NCBI GenBank assembly: GCA_003427395.1 | Contig: BFEA01000111.1 | Coordinates: forward strand, 739,810-780,160 | Length of the DNA stretch: 40,351 bases | Direction: 5' to 3' | Source: Chara braunii | Taxonomy: Eukaryota > Streptophyta > Charophyceae > Charales > Characeae | Shown: one piece after another, positions 29,872 through 40,152 of the stretch | How positions within the stretch are numbered: the first letter of the stretch is position 1 | Layout of the letters: every line of letters starts with the position of its first letter | Notes under the pieces: generated by a model | What the model was told of the DNA's origin: nothing | The model's database searches: none | Seen by the model: only the letters and a program-made list of their open reading frames with translations | Translations under genes and position numbers: made by a program

Positions 29872-31100
29872 ATACTACGTAGTGTGCTTAGCAGATGTGA
29901 TGCGGCAATCGTGGACCGTTTTCTGCCTGTCTCGTTCTCCCCACAGCTTGTCTTTTTTGTTTTTGAGATCTTGCAGCTGGCAGAATCATTCTTTCCGCTG
30001 GGTCATCGTACGTCATTCACGGGGCGGGGACGCCTTGGTTACCACAGCTTGGCCCCATAGCAACAACCTTTCTTACCCCTCACTGTATGTGCCATCTTGC
30101 GTTGCAGCGCAAGAGGCTTATGGACTGTGAGTTTGCGACCACTGAGGGTTCACTGCAAAGCGCTGGAAGGAATTCCCCACCCATGTTTCTAGGTTGCTGT
30201 TTTTCTATCGGAATTGAAGTTATTGAGGGAAACCTCGCGAGTCCAACCCCGCCCCTCCTTGCTTGCCTTGTTACCTACCTGCTTTGCCCCGCTTACTCCT
30301 CTCTTCGTTCATTTGATTTGATTCCCAACTCATTTCTGTTTCTTCTATGGGAACCAAAGTTCATTGACAGAGCCTCGCATCCCCTGGTTGGTCTGCCTCT
30401 TGGCTTGCATTCGGTGTCCTTCCTTGCTTGCTTTCATTGTTGCCTACTTTCTTATCCTTTCATTCCTCTCACTTCAGCCATTGGAAAGAGACAGAGGGGG
30501 ACAGAAGGACAGATTAGGATGGAGTGTGAGAGAGTATTGTGCATTTTTTACCAATTTATTTCAGTGTGAGTCTGTTTTTTTTTTTTTTTTTTCAATACAT
30601 GGTAGAGGGTTGAGTGGGCAGTCGTCTTGTCTTTTGAGAATCCGGTTCTGCTGTGTTATTGTGGGAAACAAGGTGTGATTGTTAAAACAGTAGAGGTATC
30701 ATTGACGCGGTAGCCCTTTGAGAATTTGTTTCCATTGTGTTGTACCTTGTTGGAACCCGAAGGCTGAGTTCCATTGCCCTTCACCGGATTAGGCGATCTC
30801 TTTTTTTGGAAAGGGGGCCTACTGCAACTGCATCTGACAGTCTCCTTCGAAAAAAAAAACAAAAAAAAGGGTCTATTGTCACTGTGAAATCAGACTCGTC
30901 TTCTTCTCACTTCGCATGCATGCAAACAGATGGCAAAGCACGCTGGCGCGAGGCGCCCACACAAATGTTATGATTCTGGTTGTTTGTTGTCTGATGACCA
31001 ACACTCACTCACATAGACTTCCAGGTATGCCCATACATACACAGAAGGAAGGGGAGAGGATAGGAGTATCACACTGCACAGGGAGAGATAACACAGCGGA

Positions 31101-34100
31101 AGACTTGACCATGCGATATGACAGGGTACACTGAAAGTGCAATTCACTCCACTCAATCCTCACAACCAGTCATAGAGAAAAGCCGAGCAGATCACATCCA
31201 GGAAACAATGAAACGATGATAGTCCAAACCCAGTTACACACTGTCTATTAAACTCAGAGTCTCGAATTGTCAGGATAACTTCAGTACTACAGTGCGCTGC
31301 TCAGAAATGAGCAGCGCTTCACTCCCCAACCCTGATTAGCACCCGTAACACCCCTGAGCCCCTGAAACATTAAGCGCCACCCAAATACAGCCTCCTGCAG
31401 GAAGCGCCACCCTGAAACAGGCCTCTGAGGCCAAGCGCCACTCAGAGGATGAAGAAGAAGACCAGCGCCACAGTATCTGATGATGACGAACTGTCGGAAC
31501 ACTTCCCGCGTGGAAGTCTGCAGCAGCGCCACCAAACCCTGACAAGATTACCTCTGAGGAAGAAGCTGCAGCTATGGCTGCAGCATCACCACCCTGGAAC
31601 CCCACTCCGGAGGAGGGTCCAGCAGGGCACCAATCTCTCTCGCCTCCAGCAGACCTCGATAACCCAGACCTCTGTCAGTCCCTGCGTGCTGGCAGAGTAC
31701 AGCGCAGGTCCCAGCTATGGCCGGCGCTCCGAAGGTCTGGCTATGCCTGTCTCCTTCCACGCTGAGCCGTCACCACTTCCGGTTCACGCGTGGCGCAGCA
31801 GCGATGTACGCGGTACCAACTGCCAAAAGCCCTGAACCGATGTGCCCATCCTATCTATAGACTACCACTAGCCTAGACTCGACCTAGACCGGACTGACTG
31901 ACCGACCGGTACCGTATCTGTTTCGACCTCTCGGCCTCTACCGGACCCGGCTATAGGCTATGGGACCTTCTATCAGAATAGTCCCTTAGGGCCTATCTGT
32001 CCTAGGGGTAGCCCGGGCCTGCTATTCGCAGTTAGGTTAACTGTAGGAAATTCAGTTAGTACGGGCCTGTATTTTCCCGTATTTACAGATATGTCCCTCA
32101 CGAATTTTCCTTACAGGCAGGTCACACGGTTAGCCCTCAGCCAAACAAAATTACGAATCTAACCTAAGACGCGACCCGACCCGACCGAGGCAAGCCCCAA
32201 GCTTCGCCCTCGGCCCAATGCACAGTCCACTGAGAATCTGCAGGCTTCATTACACAAAGCTCAGAGATATTCAAGCTGAGAACACAGTTCGGATACAAAC
32301 TCACTTCAGACTGGCTATGGCGCCCAACCGCCTACACTTCCCTTCCCAACTCTGTATCCACGGCGACTGTTCACACGCACTCCACCCTGGATCTCCCTGG
32401 ATATCCCACGTACACACACTCTGTATCACACACGCACATACACACTTTCACTACCACCTATCGCTAGCTATGGCAGCTATGGCCTCCGGCTACCACTACT
32501 ACAAGCAGTGATGGCTGCTCTTTCTTCCTCACGGCCCACTTCGACTTCGGGCATCTGCAGACCACCTCGCACAAGATGCTAGAGCAGCGCTTCCGCATGG
32601 CTCACGCAGGAATGAATGAATGGCTGGACGCTGCCTCTTGATTTATACTTCTGTTGGTCGCTGGTCTGCCCCTTTTCCACCGGACCACGGTGCACACACT
32701 CCCACATGGTACTTGCTGACTGGACAAAGTGAAACTGGGACTGGGTACCGCTGACTAAGCAAAGTTGGACTACCCACTTGCCCACTCGCCTCTGGCCTAA
32801 CGTGAGCAACATTCGAAAGACCACTTCTGGACCTTCCGGAAGTCTGTGGACTTGGCCTTTCGGAGTCGTAGCAGCTACGACCTTGACCTTTCAGAGTTAC
32901 AACAGCTATGACATCTACACAGCTATGACCCCTACTCGGCAGACCTACGGTTCAAGACCCGACACCTACACAGACCTATGACAGACAATAATCAGCTATC
33001 AAAACACAGGTCACGGGTTCAAAAACACACGAGGGTCGGGTGAGGTAAGGTCTAGGGATCGAGCCCTGGGATCTGCATCTGTTACTGCAAAGGTGAAAAG
33101 TTGAAAACCGTTTCGACTGCATGTAAAAGGCTCCCTTTTTTTTGGCAGTCTCCTTTTTCTGAAAGGCGTCAGCCCCTATTGTTATTGTATCCATCAGGAT
33201 TTTAAGTTTGAACTCCTCATCTATCTACCAAGAGCTGCATGTGTGTACCGTTCTGCCACAAGGCAGGAGATACGCTCTGGGCAACCTACTGGGTTGGTGG
33301 GTTTTCTGCCTCGCTGCACTCTTTTGGTGGTGTTTGTTTTTCTTCTTTTTTAATAGGGTTAGTGTTTCTGTACTCTGTCATGTACTTTCGCTGTTCCTGT
33401 GGCCACAGATCTTAGCAACCCTCTTTTAAGTTTTTTTTCGCAGGTCACTGATAGTGATAGGCTTAGCTGAGTCCTCTTTCTGTAGGGGGAAAGGGGGCCA
33501 GGGGGGATGGATGGAGGTAGTGAGGCTGGTTTGTAGTATGCCGTCTATGGTAGTTTTTTTTTTTTTTTTCCTTTCCCTTAGGATTTGAATCATACCTGCG
33601 AGTATGTCGGTTTGTTGTTGCTTCATCTTCTGTCCATAGCTTCCAGAAGGAAATCTCCACTCCAACCATTTGCCAATGAAACAGTCAGGCCACTATCAAG
33701 GGAGTCAAAAATCACTTACTTCTCTGTCTCATGGGAGACACGCTCGAGGACTGACAGAATGTTTGTTGGGGATGATACTTAATTTCTTGGCAACGGGGTA
33801 GTAGCTGCGGAGCCCTGTAGTTGATGAAGAGAAAGAAGCGAGAAGGGAGGAGTGCAGTTGTTGCGATTGATGGGGAGAGAGAAAGGAGAAGGGAGGCGTG
33901 CAGCTGTTGGGATTGATGCAGAGGGAGAAGCGTGGAGGGAGGGCTGCAGTTGTTAAGATTGAGTGTAATTTGATCGAAGCTGTTGATCTTCGAAGTTAAA
34001 ACATCTCCTCACTTTCTTGTTGGAATGTGTTGTGGGCAATCACCGGTTCCATACAATATCAGTATTTTCAATTATTGCCATCCAATCCTCGGTGGTGCAT

Positions 34101-34543
34101 GTAATTTCATTAATTTTCCAGTTTGTTTTTGTCCTGCTCTTACTACAGGTCCTAACAAAAGGCTAACATGGAAAATAACGAAGAAGAAAACCGACAAATA
34201 GAACATCTCAAAATCACCTGCGTACGTCCTTGCACCATCCTGGCAGTCGGGGGATGTTCACACTAGGGCTTTATTGCACGCATTTGATTGCAATTACGAG
34301 CCAGATTCAGCCCCAAGAGCTGTAATATGCTTTGAGCCTCACTGCTCGACACCTTGAGCACACACACACATTGAGAGGTCACACGAAAACCACACTGGAG
34401 TCCAGACGCGCAGCTTAGAAAGTTCCAACAAATTATCATATTAAACAGTTTCGGAGTTCCAGTCACCAAGCGCTCAACAGCGCAGAGTTCAGCAACCTAA
34501 TACCAGCATCCTCATCTAAGGTAGGTGACTCTCCTCTCTACCT

Positions 34544-34545
<2 letters not shown>
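31101..34545. other. Unassigned repeat-like region
   Basis: The segment at 31300-31480 repeats AGCGCCAC several times at irregular spacing. 31900-32200 is rich in short palindromes of GGCC/CCGG type, as are the LTRs of elements 3 and 5. This suggests unrecognised minus-strand LTRs, but I could not define TG/CA ends or a second copy. T-runs occur at 33130-33140 and 33555-33570. No conserved protein was seen. Confidence 0.4.

Positions 34546-34622
<77 letters not shown>
34546..34622. repeat. (CT)n microsatellite
   Basis: About 76 bp of uninterrupted CT dinucleotides. Confidence 0.95.
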
Positions 34623-35107
34623 TGAGAATCTTGACTTTGAAATTTGAATACATCCACTACCAATCAGCTGTCTTCTACTACTAGCTATGCGGCAATGGCC
34701 GCCTTCCCTCTCAGCACAGCGCTGCCCAGCAGGGCTCTCGCGCATGCCACTCGCAGATAGCTCACAAGCGCACAAGCGTTTCAGCAGCACTTCCACACTT
34801 CTCATGAATGAGCATTCTCCCCNGAAATGTGGCTGGCCAGTCCTTATATTGACTTGGACTGAGCCTCAACTCGTCCCAATATCGGCTTCCTTTGGCTTGA
34901 CTTGGACATGGTACCACATGCCCACGGCCTGCTTGCTTCAGAATGTCAAGGCCTGGTACTTTCCCCAATTTTCATTGGTGTGTTCCTGCTTGGGTCTGTG
35001 AATCACAACTTTTCACCTGTGGCACATGACTTTTGACGGGTGTCTGTATGTAGAATGCACCTAAGGATCCATAAAGTCACGAATTTTCACCTGCTGCTCG
35101 AGTAAGT
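34623..35107. other. Spacer left of the element 5 LTR
   Basis: No gene seen. The segment ATAAAGTCACGAATTTTCAC at about 35069-35088 resembles the LTR end region (CATAAAGTCATTGAC at 35119), perhaps a local duplication. Confidence 0.35.
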
Positions 35108-36446
35108 TGTTATCTACCATAAAGTCATTGACTGCAGCTGATTCCGCTGGTCCAGTTGGGCGATGTACATATATAACCAAGGATCCGCAATGTGATGAAA
35201 AGGACTGAATGGACAATGCAGTGCAAGTAGAATCTCAACAAGCAGTGTACATTCTGATACATACAAATATGGTGCTTTATAGCACAGTGGAAGACTTAGA
35301 TACAGGTCCTGACCTGACCGGGACTGACCTCTTTCACATAGTGCAAGACAGCGCAGTAGAATGCTAGAATACCAATGACTAGCCCAATCAATGTTGCAGT
35401 ACAGACCGAACATACATCATCCTTGTCACAAGGTGTGAAGGGGCCTGGCGTTATACACAGGAGGAATGCGCCAGGTCCAGTCCATACACAGACGAAGAGG
35501 AGGGGAGCAGACGAAGAAGAAGGGGGAAGATGGGAATGCCGTCAACACCAAGTCTTCGTTACAAGTCCCAGATAATCCCTCGTCAAATGTCTGGATCCAA
35601 ATGTCACCAAGCCCGCTCTCTCATAGTCTGCTGATGCAGTGAAGTCAGGTAGCGAGAGGGTGAGAGGGAGATGGTGGACCGAGAAGAGGAAGAAGTAGAA
35701 CTCTCTCTCCCTCTCGTGTGCCAGGTTCTAACCTGTGAAGATGGCGCCGTGCTGCAGGTACCTCGAAGGCGAAGCTGGAGCTATGGCGCTGCAGGTACCT
35801 CGAAGGCGAAGCTGGAGCTATGGCGCTGCAGGTACCTCGAAGGCGAAGCTGGAGCTATGGCGCTGCAGGTAAGTCTCCCTGGCCTCCACCCAATCTCTCT
35901 CTCTCTAGTACTACTTTAGCTCCTACGAGCGCCCAGCGCTGAAGACTACTGCTAACGCTACTAGCGCCCAGCGCTGAAGACTACTGCTAGCGCTACTACT
36001 ACTCCTGCAGCGCTCCTCCAGAGTGCTGCTGCCGAATCCTGAAGACTACCTCCTGCCTCCTGTACTGCACGTGAAGTGCCTGGGAAGTACCTAGGAACTA
36101 CCTGCAGCCTGCAGGGCGGGCCAGTCCTATATAGTGCTGGCCCGTCCAGGAGGCTGCTCTTGCCAATGCCAAAATGTGCCAGACCCTGGCGTTGAAGCTC
36201 AACCAAGGGTTGTCTTGAAAAAAGGCCCAAAACGGCCTGTGCTAAAACCCTGGTCTGGTGCCTGAGTTTCAGGGCAGGTCGATCTGATGACGACCTGAAA
36301 ATGGCCCTCCGTTTCAGGCTGAAAAGACTCAGGGTCGGAAAGGCCCTGTTTTAGGCTGAAACGACACAGGGCCTGTAGGCCCTTGTTTTCAGGCTTACGG
36401 GCCTGAAAATGGCCCGTGCAGCCTGTTGCAGGCGCAGCATGTAACA
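35108..36446 (-). repeat. 3' LTR of element 5
   Basis: On the minus strand it starts TGTTACATGCTGCG at 36446, directly after a purine run, and ends GTAGATAACA at 35108 (TG...CA). The part 36073-36345 is repeated in the same orientation at 39532-40043 (interrupted by a MITE). A three-unit 37-bp tandem repeat lies at 35751-35871. The ends resemble those of the element 3 LTR (TGTTACAT...AACA), consistent with a related lineage. Confidence 0.8.
35751..35871. repeat. 37-bp tandem repeat in the element 5 LTR
   Basis: GCTGCAGGTACCTCGAAGG begins units at 35751, 35788 and 35825, with a partial fourth at 35862. The units look identical by eye, so the expansion is recent. Confidence 0.92.
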
Positions 36447-36459
36447 CCCCCCCTCCTTA
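36447..36459 (-). other. Polypurine tract of element 5
   Basis: The minus strand reads AAGGAGGGGGGG immediately before TGTTACATGC. Confidence 0.8.
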
Positions 36460-37640
36460 TGAAGTCAAGCCGGGTCGAGGGCGAAGCTGACGATCTGAAG
36501 GTGGAACCTGGACGCGGGTGCGACGTGGGGCCGAAGATACCGGCTTGCCTTGCATCTTGTGTTCGTAGTGTGCAAGAACATCTGGAGCTGTTGCTTGGAG
36601 TTCCACACGGGTCAACCAACGGTCAGCTTTGTGAGTGCAGTACGCAAAGTGTACCAAGTACTCGGTTGGCCTGTTGCCGTAGCGTCGCTGGGAGATGATG
36701 TCGCCGACCTCTTGAAAACCGTCCATAGATGATTGGTCTTCTGATCGTCGCCCGGGAAATCGTCATGTTCCGCTGGCGTGTAAAGAGCCAACTTGGAGCA
36801 ATGAAAGACCCGGTAGACCGGCAAGTGGGCGGGCACCTGAATGGTGCATCTCCAGCAGGTGCCACGATCAGCCAGGGCCCCATCCATTTCGGGAGGAGCT
36901 TGCGAGAGATATCTTGTTCAAGGCTGAATTCCGCGGCGGAAACCCAAACGAGATCGTCGGCGCGGAACGGGCAAGGAAGACGCTGGCGATTGGCCTGTTG
37001 GCTCATGCGTTGCTGCGTCTTAGTCATCTGGTCGCGTGCCTTGACAAGTAGCTCTTGCATCCGACGCAAGAAAAGAAGATGGTCGTCGCTCTCGACCGTT
37101 CGTGGAATGATTGTGTCCAACGGAGAAATGATCGACGAACCGTGCTTGAACTCGAAGGGCGACATCCCGATAGTCGGGTGGATGGACGAGTTGTATGCCA
37201 ACTCGACATCCGGCAACCGCTCAGCCCAATCCTTTTGGTCGGGACGGATGAGAGTGCGAAGGAGAACATGTGCGATCTAATGCGCCCTCTCCATTTGGCC
37301 ATCGGTTTGGGGGTGGTGAGCCGAACTTGGCTTGAGAGATGAGCCCCATCGTTTGATGAGCGCCAACCAAAAATCGAATATGAACCGAGTGTCGCGGTCG
37401 TAGACGATTTTCTTGGGGTAACCCTCAGTTCGAATCCAACCGGCGTAAAGAACCTCGGCCAACTCCGACGCCTTGGCACGATAGCGGCAAGCCAAAAACA
37501 TGGCGAACTTGGTAAGTCGGTCGACCACCGTGAGAATCTCATCCACACCGGTCTTGTGGTTGAGGAATAGACTGGTAATGTCCATGGCAATCGCTTCCCT
37601 TCGGCGCTAGGGAACCGATAATGGTCGCAACTCGCCGTAC
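36457..37640 (-). pseudogene. Integrase core and tail of element 5
   Basis: The core is MDITSLFLNHKTG (first Asp), VVDRLTKFAMFLA, YDRDTRFIFDF (second Asp) and HPQTDGQMERAH (Glu), then a TAG near 37277, then RPDQKDWAERLPDVELAYNS. The tail is DLVWVSAAEFSLEQDISRKL, LPKWMGPW, then VPAHLPVYRVFHCSKLALY (36612-36887 frame) and MDGFQEVGDIISQRRYGNRP (36457-36726 frame), ending QLRPRPGLTS. Frameshifts near 36.87 and 36.73 kb split the tail. All DDE residues are visible. Confidence 0.85.
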
Positions 37641-38540
37641 GGGCGATGGTTGCGGGATTTGCAACATCGACAAACCTCGCATGACGTTGCCGAGAAGGCC
37701 GGGCCACCAAAATCGCTCGCGAAGTCGGCCAATCGTGCGATTGACTCCAAAGTGTCCGTTGGCGGGAGCATCGTGGAACTCTCCAAGAAGCCATGTACGC
37801 AAGTGAGAGTCACTCGGTACGCAAAGAAGATTTTTCCCCCGCATGTGGACAAGCAAGTACCCCTCTTGGATCCGGTAGTGAGAAGGCGCCGGATTAGGAG
37901 AGGAGCAATTCGCATACTTGTCGCGAAACTCGGGGTCGGCTTGGTAGCCGCGGATGAAGCTGTCCCGCAGGTCGTCGCCGATCTTGAAGATCGAATAGTT
38001 TGCGGTACAATGATTTGGACGCCGTGAAAGAGCATCCGCAAAACGGTTAGACTTGCCTGGAATGTGATCGGGAACGAAGTCAAATTGGTCGATGAAAACT
38101 ATCCAACGGGGGATGGTGCTATTGACGGTGTTTTGGGTCTTGTAAAAGACCAACGGATTGTTGTCCATTACCCATCGAAATTGACTTCGACCAAGGAGGA
38201 AGTGCCACCAGCGCTTGAGCGCATGGACGAAGGCTAGGAGCTCCTTCTTTCGTGCATCATCAATGGAGTGCACGACGGGCACTTTCTTGCTGAAGTACTC
38301 AACCGGATGCCTGTCCACGCCATCGTGTTGTTCGAGGACGACACCAATGCCATAGCCGGACGCATCCGTAGTGACGTGCGTTGGCAGTAGCGGGTCGTAT
38401 ATGCACAAGACCTCCGCAGATAATAACGCGGGAGAGCCAAAAATGAAAGCAGCGCATCCTTCCCGAAGTCAAACGGCTGATCCTCGCATTGAAGTTTGGT
38501 CAAGTGGGCCGCAATCTTCGAGTATCCCTTGATAAAAATG
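37539..38540 (-). pseudogene. RNase H and integrase N-terminus of element 5
   Basis: FIKGYSKIAAHLTKLQ begins the segment right after the foreign insertion. A frameshift near 38.4 kb leads to the 289-codon frame with [16 protein letters not shown] (Asp), [13 protein letters not shown] (Glu), WVMDNNPLVFYKT (Asp), [12 protein letters not shown] and the integrase zinc domain start FHDAPANGHFGVNRTIG. The usual CxxC cysteines fall out of frame after NVMRG. The frame's last 40 residues are probably not native. Confidence 0.82.
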
Positions 38541-38804
38541 GATGACTCCAAGTGAAATGAAATGTAAATGGACGGGCGCAGCGTTGACTGTTACCGCCGC
38601 GAAGCGGCGGCCTATTTAATTTCATTTGGTGATCACGGGGGGCACGCAACCCGTGCCGCTGGCCCGGCGGAAACATCCAGGAGGCACGCAGTGTTGGCCC
38701 GTCTGGGAGTGTTATGCGTTCGAGACGGAACGCTGATGGAGAGCTGTATGACGGGAAACTGTCACGTACGGTTCGGAGGGCAGAGACTCACCTCTGACCC
38801 CTAC
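38540..38804 (+). ncRNA. 3' part of a mitochondrial-type group II intron (domains V and VI present)
   Basis: Domain V is at 38741-38774: a 34-nt hairpin GAGCTGTATGAC, GGGAAACTGTCACG, TACGGTTC with the AGC catalytic triad near its 5' end, a GAAA tetraloop and a paired GAGCTGTA/TACGGTTC base. Domain VI follows (CAGAG...CTCTG stem with a bulged-A candidate in CTCTGACCC), and the intron would end in AC at 38803-38804, fitting the AY 3' consensus. Upstream, CCGCCGC-GAA-GCGGCGG (38594-38610) is a perfect hairpin. There is no maturase ORF. It lies on the opposite strand to the host retrotransposon. Confidence 0.88.
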
Positions 38805-38873
38805 CCATTTTAGGTTTTGCTTTAACTGAAGCTATTGCTTTATTCGCCTTAATGATGGCTTTCTTAATTTTAT
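38805..38873 (+). pseudogene. atp9: Last exon of mitochondrial atp9 (partial) in the nuclear window
   Basis: Directly after the intron the frame reads ILGFALTEAIALFALMMAFL then IL, the C-terminal helix of mitochondrial F0 ATP synthase subunit c (ATP9), including the proton-carrying Glu. If the exon starts with CC, the preceding exon's G completes an Ala codon, placing the intron after nucleotide 145 of the usual atp9 frame. The last three codons are replaced by unrelated sequence from 38874. It has no promoter or upstream exon here and cannot make a protein. It is a mitochondrial-to-nuclear transfer or an assembly chimera. Confidence 0.88.
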
Positions 38874-39087
38874 GGGCGACCGCGACACTACCGGTTCCAT
38901 GAACAATTCTCTCTGGCATCTTACATAGAAGAGTCTTTTGAAACCCGGATCCATTGGATCTGATGAAGTCTTCCATAGGGTTCGCCGGTTGCCGGTTTTT
39001 GTCGTTTGAAGAGCGGAAGCTCTTACGATCGCCTCGCCGCTGAGTCTTCGACGGGGAGTTTCCGTGTCGAATTTGGCTTTGTTGAGG
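38874..39087 (+). other. Unassigned second half of the insertion, possibly structured RNA
   Basis: The sequence starts GGGCGACCGCGAC, weakly like a group II intron 5' end (GTGCG type), and contains a perfect hairpin AAGAGC-GGAA-GCTCTT (39009-39024) capped by a GNRA-type loop. It ends where retrotransposon sequence resumes (CCGGCGAGGCCAAGG, encoding FLGLAG on minus). It may be the 5' part of a second mitochondrial intron or other mtDNA; not proven. Confidence 0.45.
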
Positions 39088-39535
39088 GTCCGGCGAGGCC
39101 AAGGAACGAATGGACATTCGTAACGTTCCGCGGCTCCGACCACTCTTGGATGGCTTGAATCTTGTCCGATAACGGACTGATGCCCTCCAGTGTGACAAAA
39201 TGGCCCAAGTATTCCAGCTCTTGCCGGACAAATTCACACTTGTCGCGGTTGGCTTTGTACTTGGCGCGTCTCCAACACTCAGCGAAGGTGCTCAAGATGA
39301 TCCTCCAATGACCGGTTATAGACGAGAATGTCGTCTAAGTAGACCAGCACGAACCGGTCCAACACCACACGAAACTCGTTGGTCATTGCCGCTTGAAAGG
39401 TCGTCGGGGTGTTGGTGAGGCCAAAAGGCATGACCACCCACTCAAAACGCCCATACCGCATCTTGAACGCGGATTTATAGCGATCGTTCGCCTGGATCGA
39501 AATCTAATGGTATCCCAACTTCAAATCCAACGTGA
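39088..39535 (-). pseudogene. Reverse transcriptase fragment of element 5
   Basis: The minus strand reads [49 protein letters not shown] (intact YLDD), then in the next frame [20 protein letters not shown] and NVHSFLGLAG, where it is cut by the mitochondrial insertion. A frameshift near 39290 separates the two frames. The N-terminal half of RT is missing because the sequence passes straight into LTR sequence at about 39532. Confidence 0.85.
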
Positions 39536-40043
39536 AGTGCCTGGGAAGTACCTAGGAACTACCTACAGCCTGCAGGGCGGGCCAGTCCTATATAGCATAC
39601 TTGCATGCAGACGGACCGGACGAGCGTCTGGTCCGGTCCGCGTTGCCGCGTGTGGCACCCTCCCCCCGGACCAGACGGACCCGGACCCGACCGGACGGGG
39701 CCATTTTTTTTTTTTTTTTTTTTGGGGGGGGGGGGCGTAACTGGTCGTCGGGCGCACATTCGTGCGCCGCGCGGGTCCGGTCCGACGGTCTGCCGCACGT
39801 GCGGAACCGCCCGGACAGCGTCCGCTTGCAAGTATGCTATATAGTGCTGGTCCGTCCAGGAGGCTGCTCTTGCCAATGCCAAAACGTGCCGGACCCTGGC
39901 GTTGAAGCTCAGCCAAGGGTTGTCTTGAAAACAGGCCCAACATGGCCTGTGCTAAAACCCTGGTCTGGTGCCCGAGTTTCAGGGCAGGTCGATCTGATGA
40001 GGGCCTGAAAATGGCCCACCGTTTCAGGCTGAAAAGACTCAGG
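39532..40043 (-). repeat. LTR fragment of element 5 (5' side) split by a MITE
   Basis: 39532-39595 plus 39845-40043 match 36073-36345 closely and in the same orientation. It lacks both LTR termini: the left side is joined to RT and the right side ends at ACTCAGG, about 100 bp before the expected LTR start. Confidence 0.85.
39596..39836. mobile_element. 241-bp hAT-like MITE inside the LTR fragment
   Basis: Terminal inverted repeats CATACTTGCATGCAGACG and CATACTTGCAAGCGGACG (16 of 18 matching) bound the element. It is flanked by the 8-bp duplication CTATATAG (39588-39595 and 39837-39844), the size made by hAT transposases. The paralogous LTR has the single uninterrupted site at 36127-36134. 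The interior is rich in CCGGACC motifs with a T-run and a G-run; no ORF for a transposase exists, so it is non-autonomous. Confidence 0.88.
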
Positions 40044-40152
40044 TGTAATGACCCGCCAAAAACATAGACTGAGAACACTACTGATTTCTGGGATTTGTCA
40101 CTGGAATGAATGCCTTGCTGTGATTCCCGCATTCTGTTGTGGTTCCAAGTCT

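Larger units (their letters stand above)
29307..31100. other. 3' flank of the mannosidase, no further gene seen
   Basis: It holds the likely 3' UTR, an inverted repeat at 29848-29871 (GTACCGATACC, TT, GGTATCGGTAC), a T-run at 30573-30591 and A-runs at 30850-30868. ORFs of 100-160 codons on + (29689-30060, 30087-30569) are Ser/Phe/Leu-rich without recognisable domains and look like chance frames. Confidence 0.45.
35108..40043 (-). mobile_element. Element 5: gypsy retrotransposon with internal deletions and two insertions
   Basis: From right to left (its own 5' to 3'): an LTR fragment (40043-39532) joined directly to the middle of RT (39531); RT to 39088; a foreign insertion (about 38540-39087); RNase H and integrase to 36457; polypurine tract; and 3' LTR. 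Gag, protease and the first half of RT are missing. The protein sequence is close to element 3 (shared RPDQKDW, PKW.GPW and FH.SKLA.YTP). Confidence 0.85.

Noticed and set aside
33010-33075. GGGTTCAAAAAC and GGGATCGAGCCC as tRNA or SINE promoter boxes
   Set aside because: No cloverleaf could be folded around them, and box spacing and order are wrong for a tRNA gene.
35671-35919. 82-codon ORF across the 37-bp repeat
   Set aside because: The repeat period is not a multiple of three and the sequence is an LTR.
38568-38813. 81-codon ORF over the group II intron
   Set aside because: It overlaps domains V and VI; structured RNA explains the sequence better than a protein.
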